DNA of 64,000 nt from Trachythela sp. YZ-2020 (GCA_016169945.1 JADLSH010000275.1:167174-231173), one strand, 5' to 3'; positions 40,335 to 54,200 are shown, counted from the first letter of the stretch. Notes: a model not told the origin generated them from the sequence alone. Program-made: numbers and translations.

Positions 40335-40498
40335 AGTAGTAGTTAATTTTTTGTCTAAATAGGTATATAATTGTATTTGTTATGTATGTAATATTAGAGC
40401 TAGTATATAAATAATAATTTGTAAGTACACATCCCTTTTGGAAATCAGTTTTTGCTGAAAAGGCCAATGTGTTTAAATAAAGTTGATCTATCTATTCA
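40335..40498 (+). other. LINE 3' UTR and terminal short repeat
   Basis: About 160 bp of AT-rich sequence ends in AATAAAGTTGATCTATCTATTC. A short ATCT-type repeat in place of poly(A) is the usual 3' end of CR1/L2 elements. The junction with the SGNH relic follows at once. Confidence 0.6.
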
Positions 40499-41041
40499 TT
40501 CGTTCGCAGATTAAAAACTGACCTGCGCGCTAGATTTGACCAGCGCGTTGAAGAGGGTTTCGACCATGCTGGTACTGCTGTGGTAGCTACATATGCACGG
40601 TGTTGGCGGTCGTACAATCACAAAACTTGCGAAGCACGACCTTGGGGTAGTTTCGGCCGTATCGCCTGATATTATAATATTAGAGATAAGGACAAACGAT
40701 ATGGCTATTGCTAAACCCGAGGTTGTTGGCTCAGGTATAGAAGAGTTGGTCCAGCTGCTCTTAAATGATTATTCTGTCCGCGGCGTTGTTTTGTGTGAAG
40801 TCACTCCACGCGCGAGCACCTATACGTTAACGCTAAGCTTAACGAGAAAGCCGCGCTCTTGAATCAATATACGCGCGTAGTGCTTGAACCCATTAGTCAA
40901 GCGATTTGTTGGACCCACAGAGAGTTTGCCAACCCCTCTGTATTACCATTTTTACAAGATGGGGTACATTAAAACAAAATAGGTCAATATAACTTATATA
41001 GAAGTTATCGCGGAGCTATATTGCACGCGCTACGCAAGTTG
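40494..41041 (+). pseudogene. SGNH-hydrolase relic from another mobile element
   Basis: In-frame pieces read Ser-Phe-Val-Arg-Arg-Leu, Ala-Arg-Phe-Asp-Gln-Arg, then after a frameshift (near 40587) Gly-Val-Gly-Gly-Arg-Thr-Ile, Ile-Ile-Leu-Glu-Ile-Arg-Thr-Asn-Asp (family Gly-Thr-Asn-Asp with Gly to Arg), and finally Leu-Gln-Asp-Gly-Val-His with a stop replacing Leu and Tyr-Arg-Gly-Ala-Ile-Leu-His-Ala. Such SGNH C-termini occur in invertebrate retroelements. The start coincides with the 3' end of the LINE, so the LINE probably inserted in or beside this copy. Confidence 0.6.
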
Positions 41042-41169
41042 TAATACACCTTTATCTAAATATCGCAGTAATAGACCTTTATGTTCAAAAAAAAAAATAA
41101 TAAAAAAAAAATATATATATATATATATCTAGATCGTTCTCCATCGGTTTTTGATTGGAGTTTGTCCAC

Positions 41170-44100
41170 TTGTAGCAAGTGTAGCAAGTGTACCCAAGTG
41201 TACCAAGTGTACCAAGTGTACCAAGTGTACCAAGTATAACAAGTGTACCAAGTGTACCAAGTGTACCAAGTGTACCTAGTTATAGAACTGCATGAAGTTA
41301 TCCAAGTGCACCAAGTGTACCAAGTTGTAGAAGTGCATGAAGTTAGCGAAGTGCACCAAGTTGTAGAAGAGGATGAAGTTGTCCAAGTGTACCAAGTTAT
41401 AGAAGTGTATGAAGTTATAGGCGTGTACCAAGTTATCGAAGTGCATGAAGTTATCGAAGTGCACCAAGTTCTAGAAGTGCATGAAGTTGTCCAAGTGTAC
41501 CTAGTTATAGAAGTGCATGAAGTTATCGAAGTGTACCAAGTTGTAGAAGTGCAGGAAGTGGTAGAAGTGTACCAAGTTATTGAAGTTCATGAAGTTATCG
41601 TACCAAGTATACCAAGTGTACCAAGTGTACCAAATGTACCAAGTTGTAGAAGTGCATGAAGTTATCCAAGTGTACCAAGTTGCAGAAGTGCATGAAATTA
41701 TCCAAGTGTACCAAGTTATCGAAGTGCATGAAGTGGTAGAAGTGTACCAAGTTATTGAAGTGCATGAAGTTATCGAAGTGTACCAAGTTGTAGAAGTGCG
41801 TGAAGTTATTGAAGTGCATGAAGTTAGCGAAGTGCACCAAGTTGTTGAAGTGAATGAAGTCGTCCAAGTGTACCAAGTGTACCAAGATGTAGAAGTGCAT
41901 GAAGTTAGCGAAGTGCACCAAGTTGTAGAAGTGCATGAAATTATCCAAGTGTACCGAGTTGTTGAAGTGCATGAAGTTAGCGAAGTGCACCAAGTTGTAG
42001 AAGTGCATGAAGTGGTAGAAATGTACCAAGTTATTGAAGTGCATGAAGTTATCGAAGTGTACCTAGTTGTGGAAGTGCATGAAGTTATCCATGTGCACCA
42101 AGTTATTGAAGTGCATGAAGTTATAGAAGTGCACCAAGTCATTGAAGGGCATGAAGTTATCCAAGTGTACCAAGTTGTAGAAGTGCATGAAGTTAGCGAA
42201 GTGCACCAAGTTTTAGAAGAGCATGAAGTTGTCCAAGTGTACCAAGTTATAGAAGTGTATGAAGTTATAGGCGTGTACCAAGTTATCGAAGTGCATGAAG
42301 TTAGCGAAGTGCACCAAGTTGTAGAAGTGCATGAAGTTGTCCAAGTGTACCAAGTTATAGAAGTGCATGAAGTTATCGAAGTGTACCAAGTGTACCAAGT
42401 GTACCAAGTGTACCAAGATGTAGAAGTGCATGAAGTTAGCGAAGTGCACCAAGTTGTAGAAGTGCATGAATTCATCCAAGTGTACCGAGTTGTTGAAGTG
42501 CATGAAGTTAGCGAAGTGCACCAAGTTGTAGAAGTGCATGAAGTGGTAGAAATGTACCAAGTTATTGAAGTGCATGAAGTTATCGAAGTGTACCTAGTTG
42601 TGGAAGTGCATGAAGTTATCCATGTGCACCAAGTTATTGAAGTGCATGAAGTTATAGAAGTGCACCAAGTCATTGAAGGGCATGAAGTTATCCAAGTGTA
42701 CCAAGTTGTAGAAGTGCATGAAGTTAGCGAAGTGCACCAAGTTTTAGAAGAGCATGAAGTTGTCCAAGTGTACCAAGTTATAGAAGTGTATGAAGTTATA
42801 GGCGTGTACCAAGTTATCGAAGTGCATGAAGTTAGCGAAGTGCACCAAGTTGTAGAAGTGCATGAAGTTGTCCAAGTGTACCAAGTTATAGAAGTGCATG
42901 AAGTTATCGAAGTGTACCAAGTTGTAGAAGTGCACGAAGTTAGCGAAGTGCACCAAGTTGTAGAAGTGCATGAAGTCATCCAAGTGTACCAAGTGCACCA
43001 AATTGTAGAAGTGCATGAAGTTAGCGAAGTGCACCAAGTTGTAGAAGTGCATGAAGTCAACCAAGTGTACCAAGTGTACCAAGTGTACCAAGTGTACCAA
43101 GTGTACCAAGTGTACCAAGTGTACCAAGTGTACCAAGTGTACCAAGTGTACCAAGTGTACCAAGTGTACCAAGTGTACCAAGTGTACCAAGTGTACCAAG
43201 TGTACCAAGTGTACCAAGTGCACCAAGTGTACCCAAGTGTACCCAAGTGTACCCAAGTGTACCCAAGTGTACCCAAGTGTACCCAAGTGTACCCAAGTGT
43301 ACCCAAGTGTACCAAGTGTACCAAGTGAAGTGTACCAAGTGTACCAAGTGTACCAAGTGTACCAAGTGTACCAATAGTGTACCAAGTGTACCAAGTGTAC
43401 CAAGTGTACCAAGTGTACCAAGTGTACCAAGTGTACCAAGTGTACGAAATTAATTGCCAAGTGTACCAAGTGTACCAAGTGTACCAAGTGTTGGCCAAAG
43501 TGTACCAAGTGTACCAAGTGTACCAAGTGTACCAAGTGTACCAAGGTGTACCAAGTGTACCAAGTGTACCAAGTAAGTGTACCAAGTGTACCAAGTGTAC
43601 CAAGTGTACCAAGTGTGCCAAGTGTACCAAGTGTACACCAAGTGGTACCAAGTGTACCAAGTGTACCAAGTGGTACTAAGTGTACCAAGTGTGCCAAGTG
43701 TTATTGCCAAGTGTACCAAATTACCAAGTGTACCAAGTGTACCAAGTGTACCAAGTGTACCAAGTGTACCAAGTGTACCAAGTGTACCAAGTGTACCAAG
43801 TCTACCAAGTCTACCAAGTCTACCAAGTCTACCAAGTCTACCAAGTCTACCAAGTCTACCAAGTCTACCAAGTCTACCAAGTCTACCAAGTCTACCAAGT
43901 CTACCAAGTCTACCAAGTCTACCAAGTCTACCAAGTCTACCAAGTCTACCAAGTGTACCAAGTGTACCAAGTGTACCAAGTGTACCAAGTGTACCAAGTG
44001 TACCAAGTGTACCAAGTGTACCAAATTAAGTGTACCAAGTGTACCAAGTGTACCAAGTGTGCCAAGTGTACCAAGTGTAACTGTACTAACTGTACCAAGT

Positions 44101-44727
44101 GTAATTGAAGTGTACCAATTGTACCCAAGTGTACAAGTGTACCAAGTGTGCCAAGTGTACCAAGTGTACCAAGTGTACCAAGTGTACCAAGTGTACCAAG
44201 TGTACCAAATTATTGCCAAGTGTGCAAGTGTGCCAAGTGTACCAAGTGTACCAAGTGTACCAAGTGTACCAAAGTACCAAGTGTACCAAGTGTACCAAGT
44301 GTACCAAGTGTACCAAGTGTACCAAGTGTACCAAGTGTACCAAGTGTACCAAGTGTACCAAGTGTACCAAGTGTACCAAGTGTACCAAGTGTACCATGTG
44401 TACCAAGTGTAGCAAGTGTACCAAGTGTGCCAAGTGTACCAAGTGGTACCATGTACCATGGTGTACCATGTGTACCAAGTGTTATGTGTACCAAGTGTAC
44501 CAAGTGTACCAAGTGTACCAAATTGTACCAAGTGTACCAAGTGTGCAAGTGTACCAAGTGTACCAAGTGTTGCCAAGTGTACTGGCGGCAAGTGTACCAA
44601 GTGTACCAAGTGTACCAAGTGTACCAAGTGTACCAAGTGTACCAAGTGTACCAAGTGTACCAAGTGTACCAAGTGTACCAAGTGTACCAAGTGTGCCAAG
44701 TGTGCCAAGTGTACCAAGTGTACGAAA
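41170..44727. repeat. Giant 9-bp minisatellite (AAGTGTACC and variants)
   Basis: 3.6 kb built almost wholly on a 9-bp unit of form NNN(C/G)AAGT(G/T). Subregions: variant units GAAGTGCAT, GAAGTTATC, CAAGTTGTA (41280-43060) with a 531-bp higher-order repeat (41881-42411 against 42412-42942); a pure AAGTGTACC run (43065-43235); a 10-bp variant run GTGTACCCAA (43236-43310); interrupted runs; an AAGTCTACC block (43797-43950); and a final run to 44727. Because 9 is a multiple of 3, all frames that avoid stops stay open, giving frames up to 722 codons on one strand and 582 on the other. I do not regard these as genes. Confidence 0.95.
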
Positions 44728-46230
44728 TGATGCTAATTGAATATAAAAACTTTCGGAGTTTACTTCAGAATGGATCAGGCATCGTTTCTACAGCTAATTA
44801 ACAGATTTAACTTAATATTATGCATCGAACTAAGTGCACAAAATAAACACAAAATGTGTATTTCAATAAAAAAAATATATGGATCGTATAAAGTATTTCT
44901 AAAAAGATCCGCTATAGAAATTATTAAAAAGCATAAAAGGAAAAAATTTACAAGGATTACCTCGGCAATTGCCCAGAATCAACAGAATACTCGTGTCAAG
45001 GATTTTGCATGCATTGTTCAGTTGTAAATTGTACAATTGTGTCTCCCTTCCTTCATTTTTTGGCCATTTTAGTACTCTTTTGTCGTTTTAGCTCTGGCCA
45101 AAATCTGGCCAAACTGAATTCCTTCTGACTTGATTCTTAGTTTCGGTGTGACAGGTCCAAAACCCAAACGTTTTGTACTCTATTTAACAATTTCATCGTA
45201 TCGATCTGACCAGTCTGGCTGTGTTCATGAAAGCGCCTTAGATCTGAATGGATTTGCGTCATACTACATAATTTATCTTTGTTAGTTGTAATTTGGTCCT
45301 AAAGCCTGCCACACACAAGAGGTCTTGGCTGCAGAGTTAACGACCTCGTGAGGACGTTTGATCAGCCACACTCTCTCGCGTCCGCATTGCTCTTGCTGAG
45401 AATATTACCTCCCAAGGCCGTAAAACAAAGATCTATCGTGTTTGATATTAGAGAAACTTGCAAACTACGATCTCTTGGCGTGGTGGTGAGCTCAGCCAAG
45501 AGCTCTCGGGTGCTGCAGACCATAACCAATGAAGCAAATGTTGAAGTACTTGTCAGCCAAACAAACGCTTGACTTGAAATTATTAGGAAAATCAATCAAG
45601 CTTTACAGGCTTTCATGCATGTCTTTTATCAAAGGAAATTGAGCAATCGTGTGCAAACATGCATGGACGAAGTAAAGCAAAACTTTCCGCATATAATTTA
45701 TACTGCCAATTTGCCAAATTTACTCACACCAAGCAAGCCTTCAGGAGACGAGCTAACTTGGAGCAAGTCTGGCTGTTTTGAATCGAACGTAAGTTTTTAT
45801 TCGTGTAATATAGAACTTTAAACAAGGCATTATAAATAACGTTTAGCAATAGTATACGTAGTTTGTCACCAATATTACCTGATATTGAGTTATCTACTGT
45901 AAATATAATATTCAATTTATGCAAAGCAATAAATTGAGGTTAATGAAGTAATATGTTCAAGAAGATTCCATTTGCCCTAAGGCCTTGCCAGTATGCCAAC
46001 ACAATTAGTGCATGCACCAAATGTAGCTCAGGGAAAGCTCAAATACCTTGATAGAACAAGGCGTTTATTCTCGTGTCTGTTAATAAATATAAAATATGAT
46101 AAGAAATTGAACTTTGGCAACTTAGCATGTGAACAACTGATGCAAACTTGGGCCTAACCAATCAAAATCTCTCCTAAAAGATAGCTGTCACCATCATGCA
46201 TACAATGGTCCTCTTTGTATTAAAACATTT
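44727..46230 (+). repeat. Segmental repeat, copy A
   Basis: Starts directly at the minisatellite end with GATGCTAATTGAATATAAAA. It recurs at 47577-49245 (copy B) and 49706-50889 (copy C), with small indels. A 96-codon frame (44737-45027) is conserved in copies A and B but disturbed in C and has no domain features. The block at 45304-45425 (CTGCCACACACAAGAGGTCTTGG, then CTCTCGCG) also recurs at 47263-47340 and 50344-50470. Confidence 0.8.
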
Positions 46231-47576
46231 TGGTACAGTTTATGCGTCTCCTACTCATTCGCAAGATTTCAGTCAGTGTGTAAACAGTGCTAGTGACATT
46301 TTTCAAAGTTTGTTTCAAGGTATCAAACCTTGTAACACAAAAAAACTCCACCCACCTCCCCATAGGCAGAGACGAGTACTGATCTATCGATCGAATCTAC
46401 ATGCTCAAATATATTCCTAGATCACCTATATGTAACTTGTAAATTTGTAACCAAATTGTTCAAAGAATTGAATTAAATAAATAATGGCAGGGAAGTGCTG
46501 TCCTTTGGGACAACACTTTGCCACGTGAAGTGCTTTTTACAGGTCATTCAGGTCGAAAATGCGACCTAATTACCTGACCTAGAGACTCGATGGGTCAGTC
46601 ATACATAGTTGAGTACCCTGCACCAATGGTTGGTCACCAGTCCAAATAGGACTCAATTTCAACGAGCTGACTCACCTGAACGGGGGTCCGCCTGTTCCCC
46701 TGTTATCTAGAGGTCCACCTGTTCCTCTAGAAAAACCTACAGTTTTTGCATGCTCTGTCAGGTCTTGAGAGCCCTTACTGTCTCAGTATAACCAATGGTG
46801 GTCTCTAGACCATCAGGCCTCAACCCACTGAACAACATGCACAGAGCTGGCTCATCCCCTCTGCAACCTAGAGGTCCTCCTGGTCCTCTAGGTAAAACTT
46901 AGGTTAGCTAGAGCCTCTAGACTGTTCGAGCACTTCCTTGCCCAAAATATATGCCACAAAATGGGTCTGTTGTGTTTGTTGTTTTGCTAAAGTTGCCTGT
47001 TGCCCAAAGTATTTTATGATATATTTCAACATATTAAACTTCATTAAGCACTGGTTAATAATTAGGGTGAAGGGGGTGATGATACCTTAATATTTATAAT
47101 CTATAACACACTATCAGGTCAACGATGCTGACAAACTACTATACATTCTCAGATAGCTAAAAGCATGCCTTTTCTGTTAAAGGAATAACAAATAGTAACA
47201 TTACTCTCAACGCAATATATATGTGTGATATGGCAGTCGTATCATAAGTGCATACCTAAAGCCTGCCACACATAAACGGTCTTGGCTGCAGAGGTAACGA
47301 CCTCGCGAGGACATTTGATCAGCCACACTCTCTCGCGTAGTCATCCAAGTGTACCAATTGTACCAATTGTACCAAGTGTACCAAGTTGTACAATGATTTT
47401 AGCTTCATCCATGATGTTTAAAATTGAAAAATTCGATAAAGCCAGGCTATATACGCGGAAAACAGCGTGCAAGAGTCGATTTGAAGTAGACCTTCAGCAT
47501 TTTCGGTGATGCATTGTCATTGAATGATTACATTTTCGTTGATTGCATAATAAAAAACTCTTATAGGCCTCTCAAA
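46230..47576. other. Interval between segmental copies A and B
   Basis: Contains the 46490-47045 block that recurs inverted at 57205-57815, a second copy of the CTGCCACACA...CTCTCGCG stretch (47263-47340) that passes directly into a few minisatellite units (47340-47390), and no recognisable gene. The minisatellite and the segmental repeat are therefore linked at both sites. Confidence 0.6.
46490..47045 (+). repeat. Dispersed repeat, plus copy (inverted at 57205-57815)
   Basis: About 560 bp starting GGCAGGGAAGTGCTGTCCTTTGG and running to ATATTTCAACATATTAA. It contains repeated AGGTCCACCTGTTCCTCTAG-like phrases. Identity with the inverse copy is roughly 85% by eye. No coding capacity is evident. 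Confidence 0.75.
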
Positions 47577-49245
47577 TGATGCTAATTGAATATAAAAACT
47601 TTCGGAGTTTACTTCAGAATGGGTCAGGCATCGTTTCTTCAGCTAATTAACAGATTTAACTTAATATTATGCATCGAATTAAGTGCACAAAATAAACACA
47701 AAATGTGTATTTCAATCAAAAAGAAAAATGGATCGTATAAAGTATTTCTAAAAAGATCCGCTATAGAAATTATTAAAAAGCATAAAAGGAAAAGATTTAC
47801 AAGGATTACCTCGGCAATTGCCCAGAATCAACAGAATACTCGTGTCAAGGATTTCCCATGCATTGTTCAGTTGTAAATTGTACCATTGTGTCTCCCTTCC
47901 TTCATTTTTTGGACATTTTAATACTCTTTTGTCGTTTTACCCTGGCCAAAAATCTGGTCAAAACTGAATTCCTTCTGATTTGATTCATATTTTCGGTGTG
48001 ACAGGTCCAAAACCCAAACGTTTTGTACTCTATTTAACAATTTGATCGTATCGATCTGACCAGTCTGTCTGGCTGTGTCTTATCTGGCATCTGGTTGCAG
48101 ATCTGAATAGACGCAGTGAGCCGTTATACTACTACAAACTCCTTTGTCCTAAAAAGCTCGCCACACACAAGAGGGTGCTGCAGACCATGTAACCACGAAG
48201 CTAAAATGTTGAAGATTTGTCAGCCAAGCAAAACGTTTGGCTTGAAATTATTAGGAAAATCATTCAAGCTTTGTTATATTTTCATGCATGTCTTTTATCA
48301 AATTTTGTGCAGCTGTTATACTACATAAACCTCTTTATTCTGTGTTTCACACACACAATTGGAGGGCAACAAAAACATGCATGGACGCAGACAATCACTT
48401 ACGTGTACATAATTTAGATTTGTTTGGGCTAAGCAAAACGCTTGGCTTTGAAATTATTAGGGAAAAATCTGGTCTTGCTTTATAGCTTTATGCATGTTCT
48501 TTATCAAAGGAAATTGAGCAATCGTGTGCAAACATGCATGGACGCAGTAACGCAAAACAATTCGCATAATTTACTGCAAGCCTTCACAGACGAGCTAACT
48601 CACACCAACCAAGCTTCCCTCTCACGAGTTGGTTAACTATGTTCGACCGTAAAAGCTTCGGCCTGTAATATAGGAAGTTTTTATTCCGTGTAATACAGAA
48701 CCCTTTAAACAAGGCATTATAAATACCATTTTTAGGAATAGTATAATGTAAGTTGTTTGCTCACCAATATTGACTGATATTGAGTCTGATTCACTTGAGT
48801 AATATTCATCAAATATTCAAAGGTAAAAAGCACTAAATTGAGTGCACACAAATAAAATTATAATGAAGTAATGTGTTCTAAGAATATTCCATTTGCCCCA
48901 AGGCCTCCCAATGTCGCAAATCTGTCAACACAGGACCAGTGCAGCTACCTGTAAATGTAGCTCAGGTGGAAAGCTTTCAACATACCTTGATAGAACAAGG
49001 CGTTTAAGGCTCAAGGTTCATAATAACATAAAATAAGTGATACAAAATTGAACTTTGCACCTCTAGCATGTGAACAATTCTTCCACAATCACACAACAAC
49101 TGATAAAATTCAATGAATCATCAAAACATATATTGTCACCATCACAGACAATAATATCTCTTTAAGATGCAACCTAGCCTAAACTTGTCAAAATGTTCTA
49201 AGATAGCTGTCACCATCAACATGCATACAGCTTGTCCTCTTTGTT
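47577..49245 (+). repeat. Segmental repeat, copy B
   Basis: Matches copy A from the GATGCTAATTG start to the TAGCTGTCACCATCA region, with about 150 bp of extra sequence spread over insertions (for example around 48160-48400). The section 49250-49705 following it is unmatched AT-rich sequence. Confidence 0.75.
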
Positions 49246-49705
49246 ATAAGAAAGAATAGCAAGCTTTATTTGAAAGTTTGAGTCACATATCAACTATACA
49301 TTACAAACACAAAAATAACAATTAGTGAAATTAAAAGTTTGTTTCAAGGTATCAAACCTTGTAACACAAACAAAAACAAAAAAACATGTAAAGCATGCTG
49401 AGAGTAAAAGGCTTCTCTGGATGACACACAGAGTTAAAGTTTGGATGGAACAATAACAATCTTTGGTCTGACCTCTAACTGTAATATTTATGAATTATAA
49501 TTTCCTCAGCAAATGTTACATGTTAAGAATACAGAATCATCTGCTGCGGCACAACATAATCAAACAATGGAGATAAAATTGTGATAACAGTAGTTATAAC
49601 AATGGTATGGTTTATTCCTCTGCACAAGAACGGCTAGCGTACCTTCTATATCTAAACTTTCATATGGAAATTGGCCCATTAAAATAAAAACTCTTATAGC
49701 CTCTC

Positions 49706-50889
49706 AAATGATGCTAATTAAAATGATAAAGAATATAAAAACTTTCGAGTTTACTTCAGAATGGGTCAGGCATCGTTTCTTCAGCTAATTAACAGATTTA
49801 ACTTAATATTATGCATCGAATTAAGTGCACAACATAAACACAAAATGTGCCGTGGTATTTCAATCAAAAGGAAAAATGGATCGTATAAAGTATTTCTAAA
49901 AAGATCCGCTATAGAAATTATTAAAAGCATAAAAGGAAAAGATTTACAAGGATTAACTCGGCAATTGCTCAGAATCAACAGAATACTCGTGTCAAGCCGG
50001 CGATTTTCCATGCATTGTTCAGTTGTAAATTGTACCATTGTGTCTCCCTTCATTCATTTTTGGACATTTTAGTACTCTTTTGTCGTTTTAGCCTGGGCAA
50101 AAATCTGGCCAAAACTAATTCCTTCTGATTTGATTCATATTTTCAGTATGACAGGTCCAAAAGCCAAACGTTTTGTACTCTATTTAACAATTTGATCGTA
50201 TCGATCTGACCAGTCTGGCTGTGTTCATGAAAGCGCTTTAGATCTGAATGGATTATGCGTGAGCTGTTATACTACATAATTTATCTCTGAAATATATTAG
50301 CTGTAATACTACATAATTTATCTCTGTGGGTTGATTGGTCCTAAAACCTGCCACACACAAGAGGTCTTGGCTGCAGAGTTAACGACCACGCGAGGACGTT
50401 TGATCAGCTCACACTCTCTCGCGTGCGCATTACTCTTGCTGAGAATTTTACCTCCCAAGGCCGTGCGCGAAAACAAAGATCTATCGTCTTGATATTGAGA
50501 AACTTGCAAAGCTACGATCTCTCGGCGTGGTGGTGAGCTCAACCAAGAGCTCTCCGGTGCTGCAGGGCATAACCAATGAAGCAAATGTTGAAGTACTTGT
50601 CAGCCAAACAAACACTTGACTTGAAATTGGTAGGAAAATCAATCAAGCTTTACAGGCCTTCATGCATGTCTTTTATCAAAGGAAATTGAGCAATCGTGTG
50701 CAAACATGCATGGACGCAGTAACGCAAAACTTACCGCATATAATTTATACTGCCAATTTGCGCAATTTACTCACACCAAGCAAGCCTTCACGAGATGAGC
50801 TAACTGGAGCAAGTCTGGCTGTTTTGAATCGAACGTAAGTTTTTATTCGTGTAATATAGAACGTTAAACAAGGCATTATAAATAACGTT
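49706..50889 (+). repeat. Segmental repeat, copy C
   Basis: Matches copy A from its start to AAGGCATTATAAATAACGTTTA, where homology stops abruptly at 50889 and unrelated sequence leads to the decayed LINE. Differences are mainly one- to four-base indels. Confidence 0.75.
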
Positions 50890-51290
50890 TAAATTGGTTT
50901 AGGATAGCGAGAAAGCAAAGCATGACGAACCCCGCCTTTTACATATAAAAGTAAGAAAGCAAAAATACGAAAGGGATAGAAATGTTAGTGAACAAATTTG
51001 ATCCTCTTGATATAGGCGAACAAACGAGAATGTGGTCGCGCTTGCCTCGTTAGTGAATACCCGCCAGCTTACTGTACATGAACCTTAAATCTTACTGTTC
51101 TAGGCGCGCCCGATATAATAATAACAGAAATATATTCTCTCTGAGAGAATATATTCTCGCTTGAGAACTGTCCATTAAATCATTTGGTACTGGCATATAA
51201 TAGAAAAGTATAGAAAGTACACTTGAGCGAATTATATTTTCTAGAAAGGCGCGTTTACACTTGCAAACTTTACACTATAACATAAAACCA

Positions 51291-54200
51291 TGGATAAACT
51301 AAAATTATCAGGACTGGCGATCTTTGAATCGTTAAAAGACTTCGTGAGCGACTATTTGAGTTTGAAAGGCAAAGTTGACTCGCCAAGCGGCGAAAACTTT
51401 TACTGATGGCTCTATCTCTGATTACGTGGTGGAAAAATAAGATATCTCTATCCCTAAATGGTCTGGACAATAACATGCTGTCTAAACTAAAGTCTGCTGT
51501 ATGCCAGAATAAAAAGTTCAACAATAAACAGCGAGACAACGATTGAAAGCGGTCCAATTAACTCAGGTGAATGTCGCTGCCAAGACCTGTTGACTGACAT
51601 GGAGGGAGTCAAATTGGAGATCGTGATTGCTGAAACAAATATCCAAAGGCAAGTTTCAAGTATGCAAACGCAGGTAACAAAATTCAAGAATATTTTGCCG
51701 CCATTCTAAACGAAAATATCGAACTGAAGAGTCAAATCAACCGTGTTGGAAGAAGAAAAACCACAAACGAAGTGAGTTAATGAATTTGCAGCAATGAACA
51801 AAACTAATGCTCTTTTGATTGAATACGTGGACACTCTAAAGTGTTCCTGTCAGAATGGGAAAGTAGAGACTTGTAGCCGAAGAGAGGAATAGAACTTTGC
51901 TTAACTCATATAAAGTATCAGAAAATACATGCAAAAGTAAGCAACAAGCCGAATCAGCCCCCATCAGTGATGTCGTTAACGATATTTACATACAAGACAA
52001 AACAATTAAAGTAATTAGTCAAAGCCACATACCTGGGGCCGGTTGTATAAAAGTCTTAACTACATTTTAACTACCCGTTTTGTAGTTAAATAGTAGTTAA
52101 CTGTAAAATTCGTGATTCTGATTGGTTAACTTTCGCACTAACTATAGTTAACTTTAACTACTTTTTTATACAACCGGCCCCTGATAAAGCAACCCCGCTA
52201 ACAATGCCATAGATAATAATCATGCGATTGAGACAAACGACATAGGGTGCATAAATATCCAGCAGGAAATAGTTTCCAAAGCGCTATCTCCCTTACCAGT
52301 AAATTCTGACCAAATCGTTAATATAGCTAAAGCAACGAATATAAAAAATACCAGATCGAAACTCCACCACCCAAACAATCCCGAATCCGGCCGCCAACAA
52401 TCCTGAATCCGGCCGCTCAACAATCCTGAATCGTGCAAGAGGCACAGGAGATTGTTATTTTGGATTCCCCTACTCAGTCTCGCTCCGTATCCGGAACATC
52501 GGAATGAATTGTTAAATTACACTTGATAGAAACACCCAAGTCAATCAACCAACCTTCTTTTCTGAAGCGTCGTCAGAACCGTCGACCCCAGATATCGGTC
52601 TCGATGCCAAGCGAAGGCTGGTTAGATTGATGGATGTTGTTCGTCGTGTAACCACGAACGTATAAATCATGCGTCATTAACTGTTGATAATGCGGCAATA
52701 AGTATGGGTTCCAGTCAGAACATTCCAGTTCGTGTAACGTCACGTATTTCGCCTTCAAGAACATGACCAAGTATTTCTAGCAATTATAGAAATTTAATAA
52801 CTATTCCACTCACCAAACATACAACAAGTACGGAAAAGGATCAAGAGAAACCCAGATAATTCTCAATTTGTTCCAACACTATTACTTTCGAATACAATGT
52901 CGTTTGCCCCAAAAATTGATGAAATAGCGTTTACCATACACCAGAAAGATATTCAAGTAGCCTTCTTTACCGAAACATGGTTGAAAGATTCAATCACAGA
53001 TGACCAATTGTTATTTCACCAGTGGTTATCAACTATTTAGATTAGATCGCAAAAATAAAGCATGGCGGTGTGTGCTTATATGTGAAGAAACACTATTGAG
53101 AGTGAAACTTTGTCCGTACTACATAATGATGAACATGAAGGATGGTGGTGTATACTACTACCAAAACGTTTATCGAGGTTTTTCAGCACATCAAAGAGTG
53201 CTCTATCACCCTCCAGGGGCGATAATACAGCAATGAAGGAACACCTTAAATCATCACTGGAAATAATTGAAACACGTTATCCAAATAGTGGCATAGTTCT
53301 GGCTGGTGATTTTAACAAACTAGATTTTAAATCAACTGCGAAACTTTTTAACATAAAACCTGCTATAAATTTCCCTCCTCGAGGAATTAGTACTCTTGAT
53401 CAGATTTTTACTAATCTTAAAAGATTTAGTAATCCAGCGCGCAGAAAGTGGTTCACCGTTGGTTTACCTGACCATGTTACGATCACTATCATTCCAGCAA
53501 AAAATGTCAATTTACGACCCCAAAAACGACTATAAAAAGTACGAGATAAAAGACCGGGCAATGCTGCAAGCCACGGTCGCCTCCTTAAATATCCCATGGA
53601 AAATATATTGTCATTTCTGCAATCCTCTGATGATAAACTAACAACATTTACTAATTTGAAATAATAAATTATGGAAATATCATAATGCCAGAAAGATCAA
53701 TTAAAGTAAACCCAAATGATCGTCCGTGGATGACTAGCCATTTGAAACGCCTTATTTTACAAAGACAAAAAGCATTTGCCTTAGGTAAAAAATTCATGTT
53801 TAAATTGCTGCGAAACAAAGTAAATCGGGAGAGAAAACGTTGTCGTCAAAAAAAGTATATTATAAGAAAAAGTTAGCAACCTCCTGGATTCGAAACCAAA
53901 GACTGGTGGCGAGAGGTAAAACAGCCTCAGTGGTCAGCAATCAACACGGCCAGACCTCAGATCTATGATTAGATTTGACGTTGAGGACAGTGATGAAGTT
54001 TTAGGGAATAGGATTAACGATGCCTTTATCAGTGTCATGAAAGATTTCCCCCCCGCTGCCTGAAGATTTTAACCTATCGACTGACAATGATGAACCAATT
54101 AGCGTCTCAGAAAGAACAGTGGAGCGGCTACTACATGCAATCAGTGTTTCCAAAGCTAGTGGTCCTGATGAACTCCCCAATTGGGTTCTAAAGAGCTTTT

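Noticed and set aside
41501..43669. 722-codon open frame on the minus strand (and 582 codons on the plus strand)
   Set aside because: They are by-products of a 9-bp tandem repeat with few stop-forming variants. No domain, start context or splice evidence supports a protein.
41170..44727. CRISPR-like array
   Set aside because: Repeats are contiguous 9-bp units with no unique spacers, and the genome is eukaryotic.
43546..44740. Several further 100-340-codon frames in all six frames
   Set aside because: Same tandem-repeat artefact.
44737..45027. 96-codon frame repeated at 47586-47876
   Set aside because: Conservation follows from the segmental repeat, the third copy is frameshifted, and there are no domain features.
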